Positions 34,532 through 49,125 of a stretch of DNA of 64,000 bases are shown piece by piece. A model generated the notes under the pieces. The model did not search any database. It was not told the DNA's origin and saw only the letters and a list, made by a program, of their open reading frames with translations. This DNA comes from Lenzites betulinus. Lineage: Eukaryota > Basidiomycota > Agaricomycetes > Polyporales > Polyporaceae. How positions within the stretch are numbered: position 1 is the stretch's first letter; each line of letters begins with the position of its first letter. The stretch lies in NCBI GenBank assembly GCA_022264855.1, contig JABYQU010000029.1, forward strand, positions 310,001 through 374,000. Direction: 5' to 3'. The translations under genes were made by a program, and so were the position numbers.

Positions 34532-37500
34532 ATGTCGACGTATCCCACTGGCTTGTCGTCTCCTGCAGCCGAAGAAGGCACTATCACGCCCTCCCACGGG
34601 GGAATGGTCGCTGGCCCCGAATACGACGTGCCCATTACCCAGAAGCCCATAACAGCTCAAACCCCGGACCGAGAACGACAGACACCTACCATGGACCGCA
34701 CAGAGAGGACAGAACGGTACGCGCCCTCGAGGATGTCGTCCACAACGCAGAAGCCCCGGCCAGTGTCGATGCCACCTCAAGCGTACGCTCCACCGACGAG
34801 CACGGACCGCGATCAGAGGCACGACGATGGTCGCCATGGCCGTTCTGACGGCGCCTCGTCGAGCAAGCAGCGCAGCGGGACGCGGATTCTGGGCGACTAC
34901 ACGCTGAGCAAGACTCTCGGCGCGGGAAGCATGGGCAAGGTCAAGCTCGCGCACCATAACATCACGGGCGAGAAGGTGAGCGGCCGTGCACGGTTGTCCT
35001 CCCTGTCCATCTCCGAGTACGAAATGTAACGCTGGCCTTAGCTCGCGGTCAAAATCCTGCCCCGTACATCGCCGAGCGTGTCTGTGAATGCACCCACGTC
35101 CGAGGCCGCCGCCAAACAAGCGTCCAAGGACGCCTCAAAGGAGATTCGCACACTCCGCGAGGCTGCGCTGTCCATGCTCCTGCACCACCCATACATATGC
35201 GGCATGCGGGAGATGATCATCCACCAGCACCACTACTACATGGTTTTCGAGTATGTCAGCGGGGGCCAGATGCTGGACTACATCATCAGCCACGGCCGAC
35301 TGCGCGAACGGGTCGCACGCAAGTTCGCGCGGCAGATAGGGAGTGCTTTGGATTACTGCCACAAGAACAACGTGGTCCACAGAGGTACGTCACGACGCCG
35401 TGCGCTCTCCGTGTCCGAAGTGCTCATGGGAACTTTTAGACCTCAAGATTGAGAACATCCTCATTTCGCATTCTGGAAACATCAAGATCATCGACTTCGG
35501 CCTCTCTAACCTTTACAATCCTATTGAACACCTTTCGACGTTCTGTGGTTCATTATACTTTGCCGCCCCCGAGCTTCTCAACGCGAAGGTGTACACCGGG
35601 CCGGAGGTCGACATCTGGAGTTTCGGCGTCGTTTTGTATGTCCTTGTATGTGGCAAGGTCCCGTTCGATGATCAGAGCATGCCAGCACTGCATGCGAAGA
35701 TCAAACGGGGTCTAGTGGAATATCCCGTATGGCTGAGTGCCGGTGCGTAACCTCTGACTGATTAACGCCATGTCTCCTAATCGAGCTCTAGAGTGCAAGC
35801 ATCTCCTCACACGGATGCTGGTCACCAATCCTGCTGCACGAGCACCCCTATCGGAAGTGCTGAGCCACCCCTGGATGGTGCGCGGGTTCCGTGGTCCCCC
35901 AGATTCGCACATGGTACATCGTGAGCCATTGCGCGCGGACGAGCTCGACCGTTCCGTGATCAAGGGGATGAAGGGCTTCGAGTTCGGCACCGAGCAGGAG
36001 ATTGAACGCATGCTCATCGAAGTACTGGAGTCGGATGCGTACTACCGGTCCGTTCAACACTGGGAGCGGAAACGCATGCCCAACGGTCGCAACGGGCACA
36101 GCCGCTGGGGCGAGTCGTTCTCCAACTCATCCCTCGCCATCTCGCACGACGGCAGCTTCTCCACGACGACGACGAAGATCGACCAGTCACCGTCGAAGAA
36201 GGGAAAGCGGTTCTCCGGCTTTGATTTCTATCGCCGCAAGCTATTCTCGCCCTCTTCGTCTCCTCCGACCACTCCGACGGTCTCGCCTCCTGGATCGCAG
36301 TCTCACTTGTCGAATTCCTCTCTCTTGGAGTCGCAGCGCGAACCGCCAGATCCGACCTATGGCTTCTCCCCTCTCATTTCCATCTACTTCCTCGTGCGCG
36401 AGAAGATGGAACGGGAGAAGGTATATGGCCCCGGTCACTTCGCGAGCTCTCAGCTTTCCCTGGAAACGACCGCACGCCCGGATGCCACCTCCGGAGACGC
36501 CCTGACGGTGCCCCCTACATCCGCAAAACAGCTCTCTGCGCCATCTGTTCGCAAGCGGGACCCCCCAATCGCAGGAAAGCCAGACTACAGCATGCCTCTT
36601 CCCCGCCTTCCTGCGCCCGAGACGTCGCACTACTCTGGCCTTTCGTACGATGTGACCCCAGCGACGCCGTCCCCAACCGCATCCGGCTTCCCGCAACCTC
36701 GCGCCCGCGACGCCGCACTGGCGGTCCCGAAACGGGGCGACGTCCCACAAGGGGCAAACTCCCTGCCGAAGTCGGTTCCCACCACGCCAGCGCGCATGTC
36801 CATGTCTATGTCCATGCCCCGCGAGCCCGCAAGCACCGCGCATCGCCGCAGCCACAGCCTCAGCCAGCGCCCGTGGCACGGGATGTTCGGGTTCGGCGGC
36901 GCGGACGAGATCACGGAGCAGGGCACGGTGCGCCCGCGCAAGGACCTGCTCGACCCGCCGCGCACCGCAGGGCCCGAGTTCGGCACGTTCGCGGAGAAGA
37001 TCGCGATCCCGCCCGCGCGCGAGGAGCAGCCCGAGGGCGAGCGCGAGGCAGACGAGGAGCCGCGCACGCCGCTCATGCTCACCGCGGGCGCGACGCTCGT
37101 GCGCAAGTTCGGCAGCCTGCTCGTCGGGCGGAGCGATGACTCGCGCCGGTCGGGCACGCCGACGAAGCGCGGGAGCATCCTGACGGGCTTCGCGGCCCAG
37201 CCGCGCGCGTCGACGGAGCAGGGCGAGGAGCAGCCGCAGCCTGAGAAGAACGGCGTGAACGGCGCGCCGCTCGCTGTTGCGGAGGACGGGCGCAAGAGCG
37301 GGTCGCCGACGCCCACGGGCACGATTTCGCAGAGCCAGAGCCAGCCGGTGGGGTCCGTGCACAGGCGCGCGGCGACTATTCTTGATCCGCAGGGGCGGTC
37401 GACCCGCCACGAGCGGAGGAGCAGCACGGGTGCGGCGCTGATGTCGAATGTGGGGGGCACGATCGGCCGGCATCGGAGGCCCTCGACGGGCAACTCATAT

Positions 37501-38521
37501 GGCTACCCCAAGCCGCTGCCCGACCGGCTGTTCGGGCGGATGGAGGAGGAGGAAGAGCACGCTGACCGTGCGGAGCACGAGGACGCGCCGGGTGAGAACG
37601 GCGTCGAGGACGTGCCGAAGGGCGAGGAGTCCCAGGGTGAGGACAAGGATTTCAAGCCCGTGTATCTCAAGGGCTTGTTCAGGTACCTCTCCCTTCGATG
37701 AATTGAGCGTGAGCGCCCGGTCTGACGTTGCTGCCAGCGTCGCGACGACGTCGACGAAGTCGCCGCAGGTCATCAAGACGGACATCAAGCGCGTGCTCGA
37801 CCGCATGCAGGTCCAGTACCGCGAGACGAAGACGGGCTTCGAGTGCATCCACATGCCTTCCATCGACGTGTCTTCCATTCAGCCCCCGACGCCCTCGCAC
37901 CACCAGAAGCGGCCGTCGACGAGTTCGCACGAAGACAATAAGCGCACGATCACGAAGAAGGGCTCGAAGCGCTCGTTCGGCATGCGGGGCAGGGACCGCG
38001 AGCGCGACACGAAGGACAAGGAGCTTCCCAGCCGGCCGTCGGGCGGCACAACACTAAGCACGACGGCGAGCAGCGCCTCGTCGTCCTTCTTCCATGTGTC
38101 GTCAAACGCGCACACGGCGACCGTGGAGGCCGCGCGCTCCGACACGCTCGAGAACGTAGGGGATGCCGAGGGGGATGTGCCACGCTCGCAGTCGCCGACG
38201 AAGGGCAAGAACTTGCCCCCTATACCCCGCGACTTTGCCGCGAGCCCGCAACCCACGCTGCTAACGCCGCTGCCGACTGGAGAGGTGGACCACTCTGTTT
38301 TCGAGACCATCGGCGCAAATTCGCTCGCTGTGCGATTTGAGATCAATGTTGTGAAGGTACGAATTTAGCGTCCAAATCTATAGACGATGTCCCTGACGTT
38401 TTCCGTGATCTGGCAGGTGCCCTGGCTGCCGTTGCACGGTATCCAATTCCGACGACTAAGCGGGGACGGGTGGCAATACCACATGCTAGCCCGACGAGTG
38501 TTGACTGAGTTGAAGCTATGA
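34532..38521 (+). CDS. kin1: Serine/threonine kinase of the KIN1/KIN2 (MARK/PAR-1) family
   Basis: Family members act at the cell cortex in polarity, exocytosis and ER stress signalling. I chose ATG 34532 ([20 protein letters not shown]), because the upstream open frame looks untranslated. The kinase domain begins [20 protein letters not shown], with VAIK-type LAVKIL, catalytic HRDLKIEN, metal-binding DFGLSN, APE-equivalent AAPELL and [20 protein letters not shown] long Ser/Pro-rich middle part with many possible phosphosites follows, containing one more conserved block ([14 protein letters not shown]). The C-terminus has [28 protein letters not shown] and [20 protein letters not shown], the KA1 membrane-binding domain. 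Introns lie near 34975, 35383, 35742, 37680 and 38356. The whole is about 1,200 residues and complete. Confidence 0.93.
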
Positions 38522-40190
38522 CAATCGTTTCGACGGGTTCGGGCATGCTTTCTTCCCTTCTATGTGTTATCCCGGCTCTCCTTTTCTATGACTAATCGCA
38601 TCGTAGTACATATTCGCCATACACCGGTCTCTTCGCGCTTTCCCGCCCCGTGTCCCCCACCCTTTCCGCTCCAACTTCTAGTACGCCGCCCGGGCTAGAC
38701 CTCTATGTCCCTCTTTCCTTAGGCTTGGGACACGCGCTTTGCATATGCTGCTGCTGCTACCTACACCAATATCCTCCCCTTGTATGACTGCTATACCAAC
38801 ATGGATTTGCGGAGCACGTCCTCCGTTAACTCGAGCAGACGTCAATATGGGGGATCATCACCGTGAGCATGAGGCCTATGTCAGGATGAGGGCGATCCGC
38901 AGCACTGGTCGACGCATCGAAATCCCCTAGAATGTTCAACGTACATTGACGACGCCTGCGAATCCCCCCTCCAGCTCGTTCAAGTTGACAGAGGCATGAG
39001 ACGGCCTAACACTGGCATATTCCACCTCGACGGGTATCTCATCATAGGTCGATGAAGGTCCCGCGCCGTCGTGGGACTTAGGCATCTTGGCTCGCCAAAT
39101 AACTACCGATACTTCTACTACGAAGCTAAGTTAGTTACCGCACTACTACGACGCGCGCGCCACTGGCGTACTCACTCACTTCCGACGGAATTCCCGGAGC
39201 ACTTCGTGTTGCCGCGAAACGTCCAACGCGTCTGCGAGGTCAGGTCGGAGTAGAACGCCTACCCCTTGTGACCGTGCCGGCCGTACCTACAGATGGGGAC
39301 AATTCATGCTGATATTGATATTGGGGAGCGTCCGAGAGGAGCGGTTGGACGACTGGAACGGCATCATACCGCCAACTTCGCTGCATACGTAACATAATAC
39401 AGGCCTGTACACGGACATTTCCCGAGGTTCGGGAAACCGATCGCGGGGATATTAGTCAAGCTGACGGAGAGTTCCGAGTTTGCGCTTCAGTCGAGGATCA
39501 GTGTACGTGGTTCTTGAAAGTTTGAAGTTGTTGTACTCTTATGAGAGGTGCAGAACAGGAAAGGTTTTTGCGGAGCCAACTTGGGTGGGTCGAAATGTAC
39601 GATATCGGTGTGCACGATGTCCTAGCAGCATGGCTGGTCATCCTTTTCAGAAAGTGTTGTGAGGCGGAATACCCGCACATACATGGAGGTACACGGAGTA
39701 CTTAAATGCTTGCCTCCCGATATGCAATCTCCGAGAAAACGTGAATCCCTCACTCCAGAGCCCGATATTAACGTCCAAACCGGAGATTGACTCAGCTCCT
39801 AGGCGGGGTGACTCCGTGCTGGAGCCCTGTTCCGCCTGCGCGTCCAGCATCCGGGGCATTTGCGCCACCAATGACCATCAGGTATACAGTATGCCCTACG
39901 AGATAAGAGGGGTTACAAGGGATCAGCTGAGTCCCCGCGTGGGAGTGCCCAGTGGGTCCTACGAGCTTGAACCCGAACGATCCAGACGCGATGTCAGTCT
40001 CGTTGGAGACCCGTATATTAGCTTCATTGGTCAGCGCGCAGGCGGCCCTGGAAGGTTTCAGCCAACGTCCATATAACCCGGCGGTTCTCGGCGGTTGGAG
40101 GTGTTATACTATCCCCGTCTATCCTTCGTAGACACACCGGGACCACGCGCATATAGCGGCCGTCCGAGCACCACGGAGAACACTTTCATT
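38522..40190. other. Intergenic region
   Basis: About 1.7 kb. The last 270 bp belong to duplication copy B and contain the SDR promoter with TATAA at 40072-40076. The remainder shows no recognised gene or RNA. Confidence 0.4.
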
Positions 40191-41245
40191 ATGTCTGCTC
40201 CCAGAGTTTGGCTCAGTGAGTACATAGTCTTCCATATCGCATGTAAGTGATGCTCACGGTATATTGTAGTCACCGGGTGCTCCTCGGGACTCGGTCTTGA
40301 GCTCCTCAACTACGTCCTCAGCAAGGGCGACATCGCCATCGCCACCCTCCGCAAGCCAGCGGTGCTTGCAGACCTCCGAGCGCAGTACACCGCGGAGCGT
40401 CTTCTCATTCTCAAGCTCGACGTGACCTCGCGCAGCGAGGTCTCCGCCGCGTTCGCGCAGGCAAAGGAGGCGTTCGGCCGGCTCGACGTCGTCGTGAGCA
40501 ACGCCGGGTACTGCATCCTCGGCGAGATTGAGGCCACGCCGGACGACGTCGCGCGCGGGATCTTCGAGACGAACTTCTGGGGGTCCGTGTATGTGATCCA
40601 GGAGGCGGTCAAGTTCTTCCGCGAGGTCAACGCGCCGGGCAAGGGCGGGCGCATCATCCAGCTTTCGTCCCTCTGGGGCCTTGTTGGCTTCCCTGGGTCC
40701 GGGTTCTACAGCGCGAGCAAACATGGTGAGCGGAGGCACTGCGTTGGAGCTTTGAACCCGCACATACTGAATGTATGATGTAGCTATTGAAGGCCTGACT
40801 GAGTCCCTTGCCGCAGAGATCGACCCTGCTTGGAATATCAAGGTAAGCGTGTCCTACACTTACTCGTGTTGAGAGTGTATCACTTACCCCAGCTTACTAG
40901 ATCACTGATATCCCGCTCGGCGCGTTCGCCACAAACACCGTGATCTCAAACATGGTCAAGCTGGACCCGCACCCCGCGTACACCAACCCTGCGTTACCGT
41001 CAAATTTCAACCGGAAGGTGATCCTGGGGAGTCTGAGCGGCGAGTTTAAAGACCCCGACTTGCAGATTAACGGGGACCCTGCGAAGGCTGTCCGCAAGTT
41101 CTACGAGCTGAGCGAGCTGGAGTCTCCGCCGCTGCGGCTGGTGCTGGGGAAGGATGCGATTACGTTCACCAAGGCAAAATTTGCGAAGCTGTCTGCGGAG
41201 ATAGAGCAGTATGCATCCTGGTCAGACGACGTGAACATTGACTAG
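40191..41245 (+). CDS. Short-chain dehydrogenase/reductase (SDR), duplicate
   Basis: This is the paralogue of the gene at 20471-21516, in opposite orientation. It starts MSAPRVWL at 40191, with a TATAA 115 nt upstream. After the first intron come TGCSSGLGLELLNYVLSKGD, DVTSRSEV, VVSNAGYCILGEIEATPDDV, NFWGSVYVIQEAVKFFREVN, LSSLWGLVGFPGSGF and catalytic YSASKHG. Two further introns give AIEGLTESLAAEIDPAWNIK and ITDIPLGAFATNTV. The C-terminal part ends YASWSDDVNID. The NAG motif is intact here, unlike the copy at 20.5 kb. It differs mainly at the cofactor-distal C-terminal loop (SNFNRKVILGSLSGEFKD), so substrate range may have shifted. The reaction is reversible NAD(P)-linked carbonyl/alcohol oxidoreduction by family; the substrate is unknown. 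Confidence 0.9.
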
Positions 41246-41576
41246 ATAGGCATATCCGTCGTTGTAACCTATGGGATGTTTGCCAGACGATGTTTCGTCC
41301 TCAACGAATTCAAGTTCTATCCACTGCAGACAATACACCGTTATCACTGAGTGAGTTGCTATCAACTGAGTCAGATATTGGACCTTGACGGCGGAGCAGC
41401 TGATGATAATGAACCAACGTTAACGGCGGGGTAACAGTGCTTTCGAATGACCCACCATCCTAGCCTGAGTGCATGGGAAGTACGTACTCATCCGACGAGC
41501 CGTACCAGCCGCGGAGCTTGGTAAGGAGCAGGGTTCATTCAGCGTCTGTGTCTGTATCAGTAAAATTAAAAATGCC

Positions 41577-41671
41577 GCCCGCCTAGCTCAATCGGATAGA
41601 GCGTCAGACTCTTATGACCGATTGGTTTAGTGGTAATCTGAAGGCTGCGAGTTCGACCCTCGCGGTGGGCT
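41577..41671 (+). tRNA. tRNA-Lys (anticodon CTT) with intron, duplicate
   Basis: The same gene as at 20076-20170, in opposite orientation. The CTT anticodon is at 41611-41613, with about 21 nt of intron beginning at 41615. Acceptor, D, anticodon and T arms all pair. The intron (tgaccgattggtttagtggt) itself contains a TGGTTTAGTGG string resembling a tRNA A-box. Confidence 0.9.
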
Positions 41672-42047
41672 ACTGGAAACAAACGGCACCATTTTTGGCC
41701 GCGATTCCAGTAAAATAGTTTCCCAGGACCCAGACAGCCAAGTATACGACCTACCGGCAAAGGTACTACGTTTGAAAATACTGATATGTACGTTCTGTGA
41801 ACTGCGAGGGCTTTTCTGACTTGGAATCAGCGAGTGGTTGGTAGCTTACATGACCAAGGGTGTGTTCGAATCTTTAGGGGAACAGGATGAGAATGAGGAA
41901 GAGAAGATGGCATTAATGTGACGTGATATGATATACATGACCGATAGCATGACAAAAGCAAATATATACAGCAAACATTCAAAGGCGCACTGGGATTCGG
42001 AATCAGCAGTTACACCGGGACAGCAAGAGACTCAGAGCAGAGTCCAG

Positions 42048-44181
42048 CTACAGCCTCGCATGGGCCATATAGCGCTGCGCATCGTCCCGGCCGCGCTCGA
42101 CATCGACGGCCATGAGGATCGGCACCGCGGCCCAGATCATGCACACGAGGAAGAAGAACGCATAGCGGATGTTGCCCGTCGTGTCCGCGATGAGGCCCAC
42201 GACGAGCGGGCCGACGAACGAGCTCGACTGCGTGCACGATGTCAGCGTGCGATACGGCGCGGGCGTAATTCACAAGGGAGGCGGCTTACCTTGTCCGTGA
42301 TGGAGAAGAGCGCGTACCAGCGCGCCTCCTCGCCGGGCGGGATGAACTCCGCGTAAAACGCGCGGGCGTAGCCCTGGAATGCGCCGTATATAGCACCCTT
42401 CGAGTGCAGCAGAGGTCAGCGCACTGAAACTAAAGTCTCCTGTGGAAGCGAGAGGCACTCACGAAGTACACAGCGAGGACGTACATCTCCCCCGGCGTCG
42501 TCAGCCCGCCAAACTTCACGCTGCCCCGCTGGAAGACGGGCAGGAAGCCGAGGCAGCCGTACGCGGGGATGGCGGAGGCCATCGCGACGAGCACGACGAG
42601 CACGCGCAGGTTCGACCAGCCCGCGCGGCGCTGCACCATCGGCCACACGAGCGAGCCGAGGATGCCCGCGGTGGGTGTGAGCGCGCCGATGAGGATCAGA
42701 GACGAGGGCGGCATGTGCAGCGTCGTCTTTCCGAAGAGCAGCGCGGTCGACGTGATCGTCGTGAATCCTGCGCGGATGTGTCAGCACTAGCGGGGACGAC
42801 GAGTGGGTATGGACTGACCGTCGGAGAGGAGGAACCACGCGGCGAGGTAGACGAACGTGTTGCGGAGCTTCTTAATCTCCCGCCACCTCAACATTTGGCC
42901 CAGTCTCTTCCACGCTCGGCCGATCTCGCGGGTCATACTCCACTTTTCCTTATCCACCATATCCTGCGGACGTACTTCACCGTCCTCCTCAGCGACCCTC
43001 ACCGTCGGAGTAACCGCAGATGCCCCCGGGAGCCACGCCGCGGCAGGCAGCGAGAACAACGCCCACCAGATCCCACTCAGCCCGATAGCAAGGCGCAGCG
43101 AGTCCGTCGAGCCCTTCATCGCGCGCACGGGGATGAACGCAAGCAGGAGCATCACGATCCCCGCGGCGTATCCTAGCGCGATGCCCTGCGAGGAGATGCG
43201 CGACGTCGTCCGCGACAACACCGACGCGTGCTCCGCCTTCGCCGCGCGCGCCTCCTCGTGCGCCCCGTCCTCCGGCGCGTGTGCGAGCAGCGGCTCGTGC
43301 GCGTCGTCGCCGGAGTGGCGCGGCTCTGGGTCGGGGACGCCCGCGCCGTGTGTGAGCCGCACGAAGTGCGCGCGCGCCTCGATGACCTCTTGCGCGCCCT
43401 GTGCGAGCGTGGGGATGTACGCGTTTAGCGCGACCATGGATGCGCCGAAGCCGACGTTGGCGCAGATCGCGAGCGGGGCGACGAGGGGCCATGCGCGGGA
43501 CGAGGACGGAACGAGGAGGAACAGTATCGCGGAGATGGAGCCGAGCGCGGCGAACGCTAATAAGAGCTTCTTGCGATGCGGGGCTGCGGGAGGGTAGGGC
43601 GGTCAGATTTGTGGGATGCCGGAACAGTGTGTGATTGCTTACGGTGGTCGGCGATGCCGCCCATGGAGATGACGGTCAAGGCTTGAAGCGCGACCGAGGT
43701 GGAGTAGACGTAGAGGCTGCAGCATATGGCTTGGCTTATGCTTCTGCGAGAGGAATGGGTGAATACGCACCTGAAGCTCGCACTGTCTATCCACAGCCAC
43801 CCAAGCTTGACTACGCAGCGTGCGTCCTCATCTGTTGGGGATGAGGCGGGGGACGTTGGTGGGGGGACACATGGCTGAGTCTTGTCCGGCAGAAGGTACC
43901 CATTGTCACTACCTCGCCAATACGCTCAACATGAGGATGCCTCGAAGAATAGAGGCCAGTCTACGCACCGAGCGAATTGTTCGAGACAGATGGGGAGGAA
44001 CAGCGTCAAGGACACGATGACGAAGACCTCGCTATTTCCCCGTCATTGGTGCGTGTTCTCGGGTTGAGCATAAGCAAGCGTACCTCGCGAATGCGTAGCT
44101 GAACCACCCTCTCAGATGTCGGTGGTATTTCTGCTTGTCATACCGAGGTACGGACACCGCTTCGGACTCAGGAGAGTCCAT
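42048..44181 (-). CDS. atg22: Vacuolar effluxer ATG22 (autophagy-related permease)
   Basis: ATG22 is an MFS-type vacuolar membrane transporter that exports amino acids after degradation of autophagic bodies. Start MDSPESEAVSVPRYDKQKYH at 44181 leads to LRGWFSYAFAREVFVIVSLT, LFLPICLEQFARDNGYLLPD and an acidic luminal loop. Next are LGWLWIDSASFSLYVYSTSV and ALQALTVISMGGIADHPPHR. Further helices include LLLAFAALGSISAILFLLVP, ALGYAAGIVMLLLAFIPV and FVYLAAWFLLSDGFTTITST. The protein ends SSSFVGPLVVGLIADTTGNI, RYAFFFLVCMIWAAVPILMA and VDVERGRDDAQRYMAHARL. About seven introns join the exons. The sequence GWFSYAFA and the D-G-F-T/S-T pair are ATG22 hallmarks. An acidic, Ala/Glu-rich central loop (about 43250-43350) is longer than usual. 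Confidence 0.92.
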
Positions 44182-44645
44182 GTCATGAGCTGCCACGGCG
44201 GCGATATTGGGAAGGGATATGTCCAATTCAGCTGCAGTAATTTGTGTGCTTATAAGCGTGTCATTGAGGTCTCAGGGAGCCAGGGTGGCGGCACTGGTCG
44301 GCGGTGGTGGTCGCAGGCTGCAGCCGAGGCGCTAAATCACGGCTACATAGCAGGTCATGATAGCATAGCTAGGCGTCTAACCAAGCTTACATTACAGTTC
44401 AAGCTCAAGGGGAAAGACTCCGCTACAATTTACTTAGTAATAGTATAGCACTAGCAAAAGGTGCTGGACACGGCGGCGGCGGTCATATATTGGTACACAT
44501 CCTGGTAACGACGGACGACAGTACATTGGTACATTGGTACAGGGGTGCTCAACTCATACGTTTCAAGTTATATGGGAAAGGCTCCACTTTCGACATGTAC
44601 TCATACACCGAACAGAGTGGATTTGGCCCGGGACGCGAACAATAA
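44182..44645. other. Intergenic region
   Basis: About 460 bp holding the ATG22 5' region and the 3' end of pyranose oxidase copy 1. A small tandem repeat of ttggtaca lies near 44495-44540. Confidence 0.4.
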
Positions 44646-47378
<2,733 letters not shown>

Positions 47379-49125
47379 GGTTGCGATAATTGGGGGGTAA
47401 ATGTGGGGATTTTGAGGAGCCTGGCGAGGTGCTGTAGAACACGAAAGCATGCGAGATGCTTTATACTCGACGCTTGCCCGAATGCAGCCATCGTGACCAA
47501 TGACATCGACAAGCCCGACCGTGACTTTCAGGTCCCCGTGCGCGCGCGGCAGTAGGTAGGCCTTCCCTGCTGTGCGCATGCAGGGAAGGTCAAGAATCAG
47601 AGGTAGGATGACCTGCTATACAGTCGCCACCAGGTTCGAGACTTGGAGTGGCATGACAGCGCCTCGACAGCACCCTTGATGGTCTTCCCGCCCCGAACGC
47701 CCCGCGCGTAACGATCGAGCTTCTACGATCTACAGTCGATTTGAAAGAATGAACGTTAGCGGGTATTATCGTTCGCTTCTGAATATCAATGTGAGAGGCA
47801 GTGGGCTAAGATTTACTCACGCGTTTGCTTTCTGACTGTTGTGGTATCGGCGAAGCAAGAACCCAGCCTTTCTGCGCATTGGTAGAATTTCAGCACTACG
47901 TATTGTGAAACTCGACCTCTCTCGTCACTCTTCACTCACCCAGACAGACGACCTAGACTTCGGAAGACTGCTAGCGGCTAGGTGCGCCACTGTGAAGACT
48001 CGAGCAACCTTGTCGACGCGATTCAAGTTCCCCATTCATAGGAACGCTGCGCACGGGGTTTGAGCTCCCATAGGAGCACCAGCAGACCGCCGGTAGACTT
48101 TGGTGGCTGTTGAGCCAGAAAGTCACCTCGCACTCTCGGGAGGGATGATCGTCAGTCACGACGCGCGCTCGCGCCTGCATATGGATGCGGAGTTCCCCCC
48201 TTGCTGTCGTTTCGTGGCGCTCAAAGCGCTAAAAGGCGAGAACGCTCGGCATGGGCCCTCTCAGGCGAGTCATGCCCGTTCTACCGGTGGCGACTGTCGC
48301 GGTTGACGTGTCTTCGAGTTCGCTGCTAGCGTGTTTGGGGCATGAAAGACGTAGTGAGCGCCTCCGAAGCGACTGGAAGTAGGAACATTTACATACACGA
48401 TGCGACATGTTCACATGCAACGCTCAACGCTTGTACCGATGACCGATGTGAGTGGGGCGGTGGGGTGCCTAGATACTTTGGAAGTGATTCGTTTCGCGAT
48501 AAGCCACGTAAAGCCCTTCAGTAGAGAGATTGGTAGTCACCAAAGGACTTCCAGTATTCGAGGATTTGATACCAGATACCAACCACTTCTTCCGCAATTG
48601 CGTGAAGATTACGCTATGGGACCGGGAGCATGATACGAATAGCTCCATTTTTCAAGAGGGGGCTGGCATCGGCAGTGGGAACCTCCGTTACGCGCGTCAG
48701 ACTAGTCCTACATGCGATACTAATGTTCAGCCACTCTTCGACGCCTCAAGCATGACTGGCAGGATTTACGTACTCTGCTTCTATCTTCGCGGCAAGTATG
48801 AGGTCAGCTTGCGGAGTTCACCTCTCAGGGGTTCTTCTACGAATGAACGAGACGTGCCATGAATGTCCGGCGCGCCAAAAGCGCAACGCTGGGGCTAGCC
48901 AGTCTCAAGGGGCGAGCTCTTTGATACCTACACACTGACGATCATAATATTGTCGGATCGAAACACGAAGGTCAACGAAACATTGGGTCATCATGATACA
49001 CCAGGATACTACTGATACACTTATCGAATCGTGACCTCTTTCTTGACTACCAACTCGTACAGACGTTGACCATTCTTGGGATACCCGCTGAAAGTGTTCT
49101 TGTGATCGTAGAATTTGGCCGGAAT
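47379..49125. other. Intergenic region between the two pyranose oxidase genes
   Basis: About 1.75 kb. It contains the TATA box of copy 1 at 47459-47465 and the 3' end of copy 2. An open frame at 48530-48862 has no recognisable features. No mobile element was seen that would explain the duplication. Confidence 0.4.
47459..47465 (-). promoter_or_regulatory. TATA box of pyranose oxidase copy 1
   Basis: TATAAAG on the minus strand, ending 81 nt before the start codon. This matches the TATA spacing seen for other genes in the window. Confidence 0.6.

Larger units (their letters stand above)
39920..41890 (+). repeat. Segmental duplication, copy B (SDR + tRNA-Lys, no insertion)
   Basis: This is the inverted counterpart of 18035-21850. 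Upstream homology starts around the shared GGTCCTACGAGCTT block. Downstream homology continues past the tRNA to TTACATGACCAAGGGTGTGTT near 41850. It provides an empty site for the element present in copy A. Confidence 0.85.

Noticed and set aside
36241..37493. Long minus-strand frames rich in Arg and Ala
   Set aside because: They are antisense to the KIN1-type kinase, whose sense frame has clear domains. GC-rich codon use opens the opposite strand.
42442..43634. Several plus-strand frames of 70-250 codons
   Set aside because: They are antisense to ATG22 exons and lack any domain, while the minus strand encodes a coherent transporter.
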